This document shows, one piece after another, positions 24,251 through 36,656 of a stretch of DNA of 64,000 nt. Each line of letters begins with the position of its first letter. The stretch's first letter is position 1. The notes under the pieces are model-generated. The model worked only from the letters and a program-made list of their open reading frames with translations. It had not been told where the DNA came from and made no database searches. Position numbers and translations under genes: made by a program. The DNA is from Isoetes taiwanensis (Eukaryota > Streptophyta > Lycopodiopsida > Isoetales > Isoetaceae), in contig JAJEKV010000021.1 in NCBI GenBank assembly GCA_021234155.1, forward strand, positions 19,005,215-19,069,214, in the 5' to 3' direction.

Positions 24251-27160
24251 GAGGCCCCGAGAGATTTGCTTCTGCAGATTTGATAGGATTTGAGATCTAG
24301 AAAAAGTTCTAGATGGAGAGATGTTTTTTGCTCTTGCCCCCCTGAAGTTGAGAATTTCTAACTTACCTTTCTTAAGGTTGTGCTATATGCATAAACTCTT
24401 TTACTTTGCCGCTAATCCATCTTTTTCGGTTATATTTATCTTCCCAAAACATTGCATAAACATGTAGGCAGAGATGTTTTTTGGCTCTTACAATCACGAA
24501 CATTTCTAACCTCCCCCTATCAACTTCAGTTGTACTATTTGCAAAATATCATTTGTGTTTGTGGCTTTGCCACTAATTGAACTTAAGGTTTTCCAATAAG
24601 ATCTTGACTAGGGTTTCTCTTCCCAAAACTTCTCTTGCAGCAAAGTGCAGTTTCCATGAAGCACTAATGCATTTAAGAAAAATAATAACTGTTGGTCGTT
24701 TGATTAACAACCAACTCAGTATTTTAGTCTAAAATTAGGGTACGCCATTCTAAATGAAGGTGCTCCATCTTATTTCTTCTGTACATAAAATGCTTGGAGA
24801 TTTACCATGCTAAGCTTTGCTATAAACCAATACATGTGTTCATTATGCCATAGTACATTTTAGAGCACCATAAGGAACGGTAAAAAAAAATGTTCAGAAC
24901 TTTATTCTGGCAGATGCCTAGGAACATTGAGCATCAGAGCTTCGAATTTTTTCTTGTCATTTTAGGGAAAGATCTTGATTTGAGCAACCGTGCATTCCTA
25001 ATGGGGAAAATGCAATGAGGTGGATGCTTGTAACAAGAGAAAGTTGCGGATTCATTTAAAGATTTAGCTGACAACATGACTATCTGGCCAGAGTCAAGTC
25101 CATGCAAGTGATCTTGCTTACTGTCTATATGTGTGACTAAGATTGCTTACATTGGAAAAAAAAGGATCTGCAATGGAATGTGTAGTTGTGCAAGACATGC
25201 AGATTATGCCAGCAGAGGGGTGCTGGATGTTAACATCCTTGCCTAAAATCATTTTGGGGTGGCAAGGAACCATCAGCTTGACATTGTTGGTTGCAAATGA
25301 TTAAGCGAACCAAAGATCGGCCCATTTTCACCAGTAGAGACCGTTAAACCTCAAACTTAGTATTGCTGTGATGCTTTAAAACATTGCTCTAAGATATGGT
25401 GACGATACATATGAAAGAACTATTTTAGGGTTGAAATTTGCAGGGTACATATAGCCTGTTTTATGGTAGCCTTGTTTTATGACATTCTTTTGCAGTAGAA
25501 CTATCTTGTTCAGAAATACTTGGGAGTGGTGCCTAGTTGCTTGCCTTTTTCCTTCTTATGCAGATTGAATTCAGACTAGCATTTTTTTAAGAGCCTACTG
25601 TTCTGGAGGATGTGAATATTCAGCATGACCATGCAGTATATATTGTTTCTCAGACCTTACACAAACAAAGGAGGCATACATTTCTTGCATCCACCTCTTT
25701 GTCTTATTTTGAATATCTGTTAAAACATAAATGATTTAGCTTTGTTTATGATGCTGGCTTATTGTATTTTAACATGCATAAATGATGGGGAAGATTAAGA
25801 TGGAAGTGTAAAATGAACTCCTAATCACATAGCCTTTTTATAGGTATGATGTTTCGCAAAACCTTGGGTTGCATGGTAGCAGCTGATCACCTTCATTCAT
25901 GCAGACTCCAGTCTGCTGTTTTTTGCTACCTCTTTCCTATGGGTTGGACAGCATACAGTGTTTGAGCTTCTGGATTTTTTTTTATTCTGGTTAGTTACCA
26001 AGATTTTGCTGCTTGTTTTAACAAAATCAATATATAGCTCAGCAAAGAGAACTCACCAAAGAGAGCTGAGTGTTTCTAAAGATGCACTTAAGGAGTATAA
26101 GCAGTGCTAAAATAAAGGCATGCATCCATTGCTTGCACCATATGGAAGACTATAATAGTGTACCATCTTTCTCTACATGATTAAGCACATAATGGGCTTG
26201 TTTTCTGTGTTCTTTAAGTTCTCAGGTGATGTTATTTCAACAGGTTGATTTTTGCCAGAGCTGTCAATCGGGGTGAGTGTACCTCTATGATCACGGTTGC
26301 AAGCTTTTGCTGCATTTGTTAGTGCATTTGCATTGGGAATCACTTGTGGACCTGCTTTGGCAATGGCATTTGAAATTGGAAATGTCATTTTTGGCTTGAC
26401 CTTTAATTGTTGAAGGCTTTCCTTATCTTTTGATTGTTGTGGCTGTCTTTCAAGGAGCTTGTATGCATGTATGATGAAATTGCAAGCCATACACTGGAAA
26501 CTGCGGGTATCATGATTTGGTATTTGCATTTACTTAATTGGACGTTGTTCTCAATTGTCAATGTACTTTATATAGGTTATTGGCTCCTTAAATTACGAAG
26601 TTCATATATGTATTTCATTTTTGGATCGAAGCCCCTTAACATAATCAAACTGGATGCCTGCAAAGATGGCTTAGACAATTGTGACTAAGTGATATTTGCA
26701 ACTATTCTGATCTTAGACAGATGATAATTGTAAGTGATGAAGTAGCAACGACCATCGTATATAGATTAATATGAATGTCATCTACGACTGCATGGTTTTA
26801 TGGAGCAAAGACTTTGGCGAAAGCAATAGAAATCCTAGAATCTCCCTCGGCCATGGTCTGTCTTTCCTGTATTTGCCATGACCCCACTTGCTACAACATG
26901 TGAGGAACTTTTGTTGGAAAAAATGAATATGGGCCTATTCTAAAGTTGTCGATAAAAACATTGGAACAAATCACCTCTTTAAAATAACATTACTGTATAA
27001 ACTTGCCATTAAAAGGTATAGAACTTATGTATGTTGTGAAAATAAGTATTTCAACAATTTTTGTCAATGTTCATTTATAACAAGAGACCCGAAAGAAAAG
27101 AAAATAAATCAACGATAGGTATGATACTCAACCCTCACATCCACAACAACTTTGGAGAAA
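24251..27160. other. AT-rich DNA, no recognised gene
   Basis: No family recognised. A minus-strand frame at 26173-26529 (KLLERQPQQSKDKESLQQLK...) has coding-like composition and could be an orphan exon, but nothing identifies it. A short direct repeat (AGAGATGTTTTTTG) occurs near 24317 and 24471. Confidence 0.3.
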
Positions 27161-27162
27161 AC

Positions 27163-27215
27163 AATAGAATAGAATAGAATATGATTTTATCGTCCACGGA
27201 GAGTTACTGAATAGC
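27163..27215 (-). mobile_element. LINE 3' end remnant
   Basis: On the minus strand this reads CTCCGTGGACGATAAAATC followed by (ATTCT)n. That is the same terminal signature and tail as the LINE ending at 19190. It is probably a 5'-truncated copy. How far it extends to the right (its 5' side) cannot be seen. Confidence 0.65.
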
Positions 27216-28134
27216 CCCTTGTAATATACATTCTTATCTTTATGGACCCTATAGTTGAACGTAATATATCAATCAAAATAAACACTTGTAAACTTCAACC
27301 TACTACATCCATAATGGAACCCATCATCTTCATTGGCCCCGTGGATCAACACAATGTAACAATCAAAATAAAAACTTGCAAACTTTAACCTATTATATCT
27401 TTATGTAGCCCATCTAGTCACCACAACCCAATAAATAGCATGATCACTTGTCTATGTACAAGTTTTGAAATGTTGAAGGGAACTAAACTGAATATAGTTT
27501 TTTACTGTAAGAAATTGCGAGATCGTAACGTTAAAGCGGAACACCGAGCCGATTACATTTCATAATGCCCCCGCCCCCCACAAAAAAAAAAAAAAAAAAA
27601 GAAAAAAAGAAAAACAACATGACCTTCCTTCCTGTTGACGCAAAGAACATTGTTTCTGCATCTCAGGCAGATTGAACCTTTTCGTTATCAACCAAATAGA
27701 TCGTGCCATGTGTTCTGAAATGTCCTCTCCTCTAACATGGTGATTGAAAATGTTCCTGCACTGGCCATCATGAGGAGAGCCAAGCCCTTGTCAGGCATAA
27801 TGGCCTATGCAAGAAGATTACCATTGCCATAAATGCACCATTGATACAATGGTCAATAACTTTTTCCACCCGTTCAATGATTTCTATGCTTCTACAGGTT
27901 TAAAGGATGCCTCAACTATAACTCTCTATGAAGGATACATACAATTGCACAAGTTATGCTGTTATCACATTCTTTAGAAGGATAAGGAGTGAGACAGTAC
28001 ATTTGCAACATAATCCATGTCCGTTAACACTTTCAAAGAGCATGAAATATAAAACCCATCATGGTCTGTGTCCGACCAACTCCACCTTGCCTCTTAGTCT
28101 CTTTTTTGGCTAACTTCCTTCTACAAGTCAAAAA
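27216..28134. other. Unassigned; A/C run at 27570-27614
   Basis: No gene recognised. A C-rich then A-rich low-complexity run (about 27568-27614) may be a retroposon tail. The right part may hold more of the helicase fragment that follows, but I could not align it. Confidence 0.3.
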
Positions 28135-28396
28135 ATCTTAACAATGCTATATGATCACCGACCCCACCTGTATGAAAATTCATCCTTCTAACATCAGCAT
28201 GAACCTGCTTGTCTTCATGACGATAAGATATAGCATTGCCAACTGATAGCATTGCACATATGGTTATAATATCTTTAGATCATAATGATGCAACTGCCCT
28301 TTTTTACTGCATAGGGTCTAAAGGAAACTCTGCCATTCCTCTAACTAATTTAGTCAATTTCCCACGGTCATTCAGAGCTCCTAATGCATAGAGCTA
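28135..28396 (-). pseudogene. DEAH-box RNA helicase (PRP2/DHX16-like) fragment
   Basis: PRP2-type helicases remodel the activated spliceosome in the nucleus. The minus-strand reading begins after an acceptor-like TTTGCAG and gives LYALGALNDRGKLTKL, then MAEFPLDPM. After stops it continues with AMLSVGNAISYRHEDKQVHA, then MNFHTGGVGDHIALL. This is the winged-helix/HA2 region that follows the motor core in DEAH helicases, and the KQVHA...NFH...GDH pattern favours the PRP2 subgroup. At least two stop codons interrupt it. The motor domains and the C-terminus are not visible nearby, so it is a non-functional fragment lying just left of the solo LTR. Confidence 0.8.
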
Positions 28397-28578
28397 CTGC
28401 AAAGCACATATAAGTATAGTGTCTTAGCAGGTGGAGAATCCATGAAGTCAAAATTAATAAAATCATGAATACTCAAAATGTAGCATCAAAACCACATTGC
28501 TAGTGGTGCCAGGCTTTGTTCTTTGAATTTTAGGCACCATCTTATCATCCTACTATCCAACTCATGCTGGATAGACCA
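28397..28578. other. Short spacer before solo LTR
   Basis: AT-rich sequence with no feature seen, apart from the target-site bases CGTAG at 28579-28583 that follow it. Confidence 0.4.
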
Positions 28579-28583
28579 CGTAG
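28579..28583. repeat. Target site duplication CGTAG, left
   Basis: Identical to 30251-30255 on the far side of the LTR, as expected for Ty3/gypsy integration. Confidence 0.9.
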
Positions 28584-30250
28584 TGTGACGTTCCACGTAT
28601 TTATACGGTCTACGCCAATGCATTTTATATGGGACACGCATAAAATACACGACGCCACCCCCTAAAGGCGCCAACATGGGGTACGTCAACTTAATGGTAA
28701 CCTAGGGGGTTACTTTAAAGAGGATTAAATTAGCTATGCTAATTTAACCATTAAAGTTAATAACCTATAACTTAGGAAATTAAGGACTAAATAGGATTAG
28801 TTAGGCTAATTCTCATGTTTTGGGAGGCGCCACCGCCCCCAATCGATTAGGGGGAGCATGGGGATTGCCAAATTAGGGGCATCAACCCCGATCCCTATCC
28901 CCCGTTTTGACTCCCCACAATTAAGCCCAAAGAAGGAGCAGGAGCCGAGCCATCATACCAAGCGGAGGCGCCACCATACCAAGTCGAACCCTGAACCCTC
29001 AACTCTCAGGAGATGGAGCCGCCCCATGGTAACGAGTCCAGCCAGAACTCAGGTGGGTGGCTAGGATAGCCGTGAATTCTAGATAACGCCCCTATTGGGC
29101 CTTGGTTGTGTTCGTTTCTCTGTTCTCTTTGTGTTTCAATCATAGGAACTAACCCTTGGTTGTAAAAGTAAGTTCTCTTTATATTCGATTCTCGTTCTTG
29201 CTCTGAAAGGATGGATTGTTAATTCTTTGTCTAGTCCGACTACAAAATGGGGATTACGGGGTAGAGACCTCTGAGCCATGTATTGTAGTATGCTCCTAGA
29301 TAGCCATACTGTAGAGTCCCATTAATTGCGGCCTCAGGCACAAGAGCCCACCGGGTCCTAGATGCTATGGTCCGGCTTAGCACCCGCACAAGGAACACAA
29401 GTGGTGAAGTGGGGTGGGGTCTTGCACGAACATACAAGGCTCCCGAGACTCCTACAGGCTGAGCTAGGGCCCGACAGCCGATCACGTTGAGGGCCGGGTA
29501 TGGGTCCGACACTCCTCAGGTGTAGTGGTGTGACCCGTATGGGGCACTATGCACTTTGAGTAGATTTAGGGTGAGTAAGCCGGATGCACGGATCGGGGGT
29601 GCCGATGCGGCACGTATTCTCTAGCTCACCCATGGAACCACCGTGGATTCCGGAAGGGGACGCTTCCCATCTTTGCCTCATCGGACCAGCGTCATGAACC
29701 TCGAGTAGGTTCAAAGGGTGATACCTTGAGCTGCGTCTCCCGGGAAGGCTATAGCGGCCATAGCATGAATCGACCCATCTCGCAAAGTGTGCATTACGGG
29801 AGGGGCGGATGGAGTGGACAACCCTAGCCGATGTTCTATGCCAGCCAACGCCATGCCAAGACTTCGGTCCCGCTGATCTCTTTGAGGCCCGGCCGTCGGT
29901 CGATCCAATAATCGAGTCTGAGCCGGGGTAGAACCTGGGGTTTGGGCGTTTTCTTAGGTTTAGATGCATATTCTATGCCGATGGTATTTGGATGGATGCG
30001 CCACCCTTCGTGGTGGATATTTATGTATATTTATGCTGTGTGCTAACCCTTGTATTCATGCTTCCGCGACGTAGGGGTCCCATTGAAGGCGTGGGCCGAA
30101 TGACCCCTTCGTGTCCTTCTTTCGGGCATCATTTCATAGATGGCCCGAATAGACGGAGGGCCCTGCTCATGGTGAGATGGTTGCCATGGGAGGGGAAAGT
30201 CCCCGTGATGTATACCTGGTAGGGGTCGTGATATATTCGGGAGCGCCACA
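28584..30250 (+). mobile_element. Solo LTR, chromovirus-like Ty3/gypsy
   Basis: A complete LTR of 1667 bp with ends TGTGACGTTCC...GAGCGCCACA. It is flanked on both sides by CGTAG. No polypurine tract precedes it and no primer binding site follows it, so it is a solo LTR, most simply produced by recombination between the two LTRs of a former full element. Internal blocks match the LTR at 2105-3653; the shared block around 29788-29830 reads TCGCAAAGTGTGCATTACGG then GGATGGAGTGGAC. Open frames within it are incidental. Confidence 0.9.
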
Positions 30251-30255
30251 CGTAG
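30251..30255. repeat. Target site duplication CGTAG, right
   Basis: Second copy of the 5-bp duplication, immediately after the terminal CA of the LTR. Confidence 0.9.
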
Positions 30256-30716
30256 TATATAGCCCAAGCATTTGCCAAGAGATATTCTTCCCCGCCTTCC
30301 GACTAGTGAGATCTTCATCCCGCTTGCCTCGAGTCTTGCCTTGCTTTGCTTTTCTTCTTTCACTTTTCAACATTCCACACATTACAAAAACCCATAAACT
30401 TCCTAATATTCACTTGGTCTGTGCAAGGTTTACAATTGTTTATGCCCTTGTCAGAAATTGGTTTTAGATAAGTCTTCACATTTTTATAACCACCTATATG
30501 CAAGTAACAATTTGTACGTAGTGTTTTGCTATCTTTCTCTATATCACAAGTTCATAATACTATGATCATTGCCAACAAGTGCATCTAAAAAACGTTAGCA
30601 TGAGCATTAAGAAGTAAACCAATTTGACAGTCCATGGTCCTTCAAGCAACAGATACAAACGCAATAATGATCAATTTACGTCTACCACTCAACCCTACAT
30701 ATGACGACATTTTATT
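30256..30716. other. Spacer, no gene seen
   Basis: No recognised family between the solo LTR and the GIY-YIG-like frame. Confidence 0.4.
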
Positions 30717-31049
30717 TCAAAATTTCCCATTTCGCCTCAAATACCAAAACTTTTTTGAACTTGAAGGATTGCCACGCAAATTGTTATAGCCATTCAAAAC
30801 AGTGTTATACTCCCGAATAAATTGCTTTTCTAATATGTTCGCCTCGTGTCGATTGGCGGCATGCCCCAATATCTCAAACTGGAACATGTTCAAAATGCAT
30901 CCATACTTCTCAGCCATTTTCTTATTACATTTCCAAGGATTCGACGATTGCCCTACATATTTCATCTCCCTCCCCACACATGTAATGCAATAGATATAAA
31001 TAGGTTTCAATATCATGCACTCATTGTCTGCAAAAGCAAAGTTGAGCAT
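30717..31049 (-). CDS. GIY-YIG-like endonuclease domain ORF
   Basis: An uninterrupted frame of 110 codons. The order of motifs fits a GIY-YIG nuclease fold: IYIYCITCVG near residue 17, MKYVGQSSNP (the YIG strand) near 29-38, a basic stretch WKCNKK, FEILGHAANRHEANILEKQF with the glutamate expected for metal binding, and a closing NGYNNLRGN. The arginine usually found after the YIG strand appears to be cysteine here (NPWKC), so catalysis is doubtful. The N-terminal half of the GIY motif is weak. Such domains occur in homing endonucleases, phages, large DNA viruses, some retroelements and repair enzymes. No partner domain is seen next to it. The start at 31049 is simply the first ATG; an exon of a longer gene is possible. 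Confidence 0.55.
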   Translation of the reverse strand: MLNFAFADNECMILKPIYIYCITCVGREMKYVGQSSNPWKCNKKMAEKYGCILNMFQFEILGHAANRHEANILEKQFIREYNTVLNGYNNLRGNPSSSKKFWYLRRNGKF

Positions 31050-34000
31050 GTATAAATAATAAGGAATCTCGTGCTACACAAAACGAAAAATTACATCCTA
31101 TCATTATTTATGAAATGCGTTCACATAATCACAAACAACATATACCTTTAAGAACAACGTGAATGTAAAAAGCAACCAAAGTGCCAAAAGAACTATCATA
31201 AATGGAAAGAAGATCGACACAATTTATTAATGGATACCGAATTTCTAGCCTTCTTCCCAACCCCGCAATTACGCTAGTTTTAAATTTTCTTTTGAAGAAG
31301 GGGCGGGAAGATTTTGTGACTCGCTATAAATTTTATTCATTTCGTGGAGGTTGGTGGAGCACCATCATTAACGGGGGTGCCATTTAAATGTAGACATGGA
31401 GCCCATTGTCTATTTTTCGAATTCATATGTTAATAATGTTCGGCCTTATTTGTTATTTTTCGCATTTCCTCTTTCGTTGGTATTTGTGTGGCCTTCCGCC
31501 ATTTTCTTCTTTGGTTTTGTGTGGCTTTCCGGCCTTGAATCATTCTATAGCTTATGTAGATTTACAGTACGTAGATATGCACTTGGTTTTTCAAGGCTTG
31601 GTGTGGTTCCATTGTTTTTTTTTGTTGCATTATCTCTTTTGATGGTTTGTTTTTTGAACAGATTCAAGTGATTCGGCCTGTGGGCTATAGCTGGAAGGCT
31701 TTCCTGGACGTTTGCCATGATTCTTGAGTTTCTTACATGCTTCTAGGACTTTCACTCTGGCCTTGGACGCTTCATTCCGGTTTGGTTTTAGGTATCAGTT
31801 CCTTAGTTCTTTTATCTTCAATGTTTTAGTTTTAGATGTCGTATCAAGCGGTGTTGTGCCATACAATGTTCAAGAAGCATTAAGTTGTCTATACCAGTCT
31901 AGAATCCAAGGATTTAACCTCAACGATCTCTGGACTTTTGCAGAATATTTTTGATTTGATCATACTGGGTATTGTGTTTTACCGACATCATCAGGCATTC
32001 AGTGCAAGACTGATGTCATCCAGTATTGTTTTTTCAAATATTCGGAGCTCTTATGCTCTACTGCACCTTGATTCTGGAATCACTTCTGTGCATGATTTAT
32101 TTTCGATTTATGTCTAAAAGGATTATCCTCTAATATGCCATTTTTATGTTTTTTTCATAGGGGATTTGCTTGCCATGGCATGATTTATGTTCTTGCCAAA
32201 TTAATAAGTACGTGATCTATTAACAATGATGCTTAAAAGGATGAGTATTTGTTCTTTATGGAGTAATTGCACCTTTTTTTCTGCAGGTTGCCTCTAGTTA
32301 AGCAAGATCAAGGGCGGATTTTTTTCAAAAATTGCAAAGATTAAGTTCGAAATTAATCAGGTAATTGTATGTCTACTTAAATAAGTTTCTTGCCTGAATT
32401 GGTCTGCCTTTTGAGGCAGCCTGGATTAGGAGATATGGAATAGGACATCCTGAAGTTCTTTCATGTAGAAATGAATCTTTTTTTTTTGCTTTGTCATCCT
32501 GATGGAGCAAATGGAAATACCAGGGTTCAAATCCCTGGCCCCTTGTCATGTCTGCTATATATTTAATTCCATGCTCATATATGGTTTGTTAGGCATCACA
32601 ATAGTGCACATATATAACGAACATATATGGGTTCATAAAAATTTGATGTTTTGATATAAAAACGCATATCAATTGCTTAATGGAATTTGTTAGAAATTAT
32701 CAATAATTCTATTCTCAAAAAACAAATGAAAGATTCGAAGGAATCTTTCTTTATTTGTTGTATAAAGCAATACCAATTAGAGCACAAAACCCATTAAAAA
32801 TATGATAAAAAAACATGTAAGGAGTTGATAAAAATCTTATAACAGTTGTTGGCCACTTATGTCTTTTTAAATGGAAATGGTTCCTAAGTTGTGTATGTAG
32901 TATTATCTTCATTAAAGCAATACCAATTCCATGTCAAAAACATCATTGTTTTTCTTATTACTAAATAGGTTAAAGATGTAAGCCTTCACTATCTTGATGA
33001 AAAAACCATTAGCAGTTAGCCTATAAGAGTTGGGATACTTTGTTGTGTAGAACAACAATGGTTCATATAAGAAGATGAAGACAACATCATTAGACAACCA
33101 CTTTAAGTTGCACAAACAATTAACATAGAGATCATTACTAGTTTATGTCTTACATTACTAATTAGACCATGTACTTTAAACATGGGAATAAAGCACTCGC
33201 TAAAAGCATGGTATTAGACCAAAGAGATTAACTTCCATTAAAACCATGATGATGAACTATGATAATAAACTAGGAGAATAAATCATAAGTATGAACCACG
33301 TCATGTAACTATTCATGGTTAATCAACATATTAACCCACAAACTTATACTACTTTGTTATAGCAGTTTTATGCAAAAAAATTGATGTAAAAATTGATAAC
33401 GATTAACTTTTGGGGGCCTTGTGATATACGTCACTACTACTATGAGTCTTCCTTGTTATTTTCGTGAAAGAACCTTGTGTCTTAGAGATCATAGCAATGG
33501 TTAATATGTGAGATGTAATGTATGTATGGAGACTCTGGTGGTTTGGGAATGTGTCCTTTGATGGTATAATAGACCTTTCTGATCTCTTCTTTCTCCATAG
33601 CATGCGGGACTGCTTCCTTGCATACAAGCTCCATCTTGTTTACCTAGCAGTTATTCGTTTGCATTCATATCCTTCAAGATCTTTCCATTTTCATCAACAC
33701 ATCTTCATCTCCATGCTTCTATTTTTTGTGGTCTCGTACTCCCCACCCCACCCACTCTTGTTGCTTAGTGTTGATTTGTTGGATTTTTTAGAAGAACTTT
33801 AGTCTCATTCTATGCTTTTTCTACGGCAAATGGCGCTTTACCATCACCATTAGATGGTTCTGCCTTACATACATTTTTTGTTTCAGCCTCTTACATATAA
33901 ATAGAGGCATCAATCCATGCACAATAGAATGCAAATAAGGGTAAGCAAAACATCTTGCATCATAATATGTTTACAAAGCAACATGTCTATTAGTTTTATG

Positions 34001-34139
34001 AGAAATGTGTTGGCCTATTGGTGAAGGGCAAATGAGAGCTACATATATGTTTTGCTTACCAGCATATACATTCATCCTCTTTGCCTGATGTACATCTTTT
34101 CTTTAAGCTATTCTATGCACAGAAACAATGTTCCAATCC
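31050..34139. other. AT-rich DNA, no recognised gene
   Basis: Only short frames. A dispersed-repeat core (GGGGGCCTTGTG) lies near 33412-33424, with relatives near 13155 and 49360. Nothing else is recognised. Confidence 0.35.
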
Positions 34140-35120
34140 GAGTTCTACTAAATGAACGGGTCTAGTGCATGGAGATAATGAGGGTGAGCACTTTTGCTCC
34201 TTCGAGTTCAAAGGGTGACACCAGGAGAGAGCTCTGCCTACTAACTAAGGAGACGCCCGACAAGACACACCAACCGGGCATCATCGTTAATATGAGGATA
34301 ACTCTCAAGAACAGGTGCGAGGACTGGCTACCATAGTAGTTGAGAACATCGAAGAAATGAAGATAAAACATATACTATGTGGAGTGGCAATTCTATGATC
34401 TTACATTGATGTTCGCAAGTATTTTTAATGTCAGTGGCTTCGTCAAGCAACAGGATGGGCTTTTCCCTCTTACAAGAGCTTCGAAGAGGCAAATATTAAA
34501 GGCCTTGCTGAAATTTTAAGGGGATACAACATTCTTCGAATTCGAGTGAACGAGTCCAAGAATTCTCCTTATTAGTTATCAAGGCCTTGAACTGCATAAA
34601 CCCTCCTCGCTTTGGTGGACCACCACCGGCTTGGAGCTCAGAGAAAAAGAGTAAGCCTCGTGGTCTTTCCAAGGAGGCTATTGCCACTGAGAAGGAATCC
34701 TCTTTTGATATAGAAGAAGAGGTTAAAAAAGCAGAAGCAAAAGCAGCAGAGACACCTCCAAAAGAAAAGACGAAAAAAGAGGGAAAGGGGAGCAAGAAGG
34801 AGGTCAAGAAGGGCAAGAAAGACCATGCTAAGGAAAAAGGAGGGAAAGGGTAGCAAGAAGGCTGAAGCAAGAAAGAGAAGAAAGGGGGGGATGGAAAGAA
34901 GTCCAAGGAAGGGAATGGAAGAAAAAGAAGAGGAAGAAAAGGAGAAAAAAAGAGGCAAAAACATAGGTCCGGCACATCCGATGTCGAGGGCACTTTAAAG
35001 AAACAACGAAGACGAAGCCCCCGACCAAGTCCTGTGTCTAGTCCTCATGCAATTCCCGGTGCCCTCTTTGGCAAAATGAAAGTGGAGGCTAGTAGTAGCC
35101 AGGCCGTTGGTCGGGTCTTC

Positions 35121-35174
35121 TTGGTGGTGGTGGTGGTGGTGGTGGTGGTGGTGGTGGTGGTAGTGGTGGTGGTG
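35121..35174 (+). repeat. (GGT)n microsatellite
   Basis: A run of about 18 GGT/GTG triplets with one GTA interruption, inside the ParB/methylase-like pseudogene. In the gene's frame it would encode a glycine or valine run depending on register. Confidence 0.9.
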
Positions 35175-35825
35175 CTTCGCATGCCACCGCAAAACACAAA
35201 GGGAGAGGGGGGTTATCTTGACGCTAACAGCCTAGGTGTGTCCGTGCCATCCCAAATGATAAAACTAAGGATAGCCCAAAGACTTGTTAGAGTGCCCCAA
35301 GGCCTCAAGGTCGAAAGGTCCGGGAGGAAAAGTTGGCGGAAACTACATTGAACAAGTTATATGACAACCGCCATCTTTTTCCTCTTCGCATTACATACAC
35401 CAAAAAAATTAACGTGTTCGATTTATACCAGGGGCCTCCAAACTTGACTTCAAGGCCAAGAAATATGGAACACATTAAGACTTTGCTGAATCTTTCCAGA
35501 ATGACCCTCACCCAGTATTCACTCCAGCTGATGTGATCCTATTCAATCCCTCACTAGGAAATTAGTTCCTTGGAAAACCGAGGACGATCTAATGGGGATG
35601 CACTGCTATATTATGGATGGTAATCACTCGGTACTTGCAGCACAGTTGGTTTGGAGAAAACTGGGCATTGCAAAGTCCCAAGAGCAGATATCCAAAATCT
35701 ATGAGTATTGGACTTGTCGGGTATTGTCGGGAGATCTAAACGAGTAGGATTGCCCTCTCTTTCGGTTATGAAGTGAATGACATTGCAAAAAAAGACTATC
35801 TTCAAAGAGCCCACGAGTTGAGTAA

Positions 35826-35942
35826 GTTTGACCGGAGATTAAGATTATGATGTTTTACTCTTGAGATGGCATCGTGGTGCCATTTTAAGTTTAGTAGGCT
35901 TGACTATAGATTACGAATTATATGTTTTACCTTTGAAATGGT
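35826..35942. repeat. Tandem duplication with inverted ATGGCATCGTGG motif
   Basis: A unit of about 68 bp is present twice (TTGAC...TTTTAC...GAAATGG). GATGGCATCGTGGTGCCATT near 35868 pairs with AATGGTGCCACGATGCCATT near 35937. It interrupts the ParB-like reading frame. Confidence 0.6.
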
Positions 35943-36648
35943 GCCACGATGCCATTTCTTTCCATTACTAATACATGTCTTTTACATTCGATGGTATCCG
36001 CTCGACAAAAGTTACCATCGCGTGGTAAGCAACCCAAAAACTTCAACCGGGTGGGTCTTCATGTCGATGATATCTTTCGATTGTTCCAAATCTCTATGGA
36101 ACCAATGGAAAAGCGGCAAACTCAAAGACAATAGAGGCCAGAATATAGTCCGTAATTGGCCCAAGGATAGTGACTACTTCAAATCGGACTTATCGATGTA
36201 TCTTAGAGGCATGAACTATGAGGACTGTAGAGTTTTATTCCAAGAAATGCTTGACGAGAAGATCTATGTAAAGGTCTCTCAGTGATTGATTACATAGGTG
36301 ACCACTTCTTTAAGACGAGGGCTAAGACACTTAAGACAATGGCGTTCTTGAAGAAGGAGATATTTGAATATGTCAGGGATAACTTTTCAAGGGAATATGC
36401 CTCCCTCAAAGACTTCTATTCCACTGTGCTAGGTGACAGCTTGAAGGGCATATGATGGCGTTTCTAAGGAGGGAATTTTTGGAAACATACCTTCAGCCCT
36501 GCAAGGGTCATAAGAAATAAAGTTTTGCAGAGGGATGATTATGAAGACTTCTGCTACAAAGTTGAGCTTACTGATAGCAGAGGCTAGATAAAATGCACTC
36601 TTGTGCCAGCCTCTTTGATTGTTCTAGATATGAGGAGTCTAACTCCAA

Positions 36649-36656
36649 TGTGGGAC
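36649..36656. repeat. 8-bp target duplication TGTGGGAC, left
   Basis: Matches 37322-37329 exactly. An 8-bp duplication is the hallmark of hAT-superfamily insertion. Confidence 0.85.

Noticed and set aside
26173-26529. 118-codon minus-strand frame as a gene
   Set aside because: Coding-like composition but no domain, partner exon or splice signal.
30717-31049. Penelope-like retroelement
   Set aside because: No reverse transcriptase motif was found on either side of the GIY-YIG-like frame.
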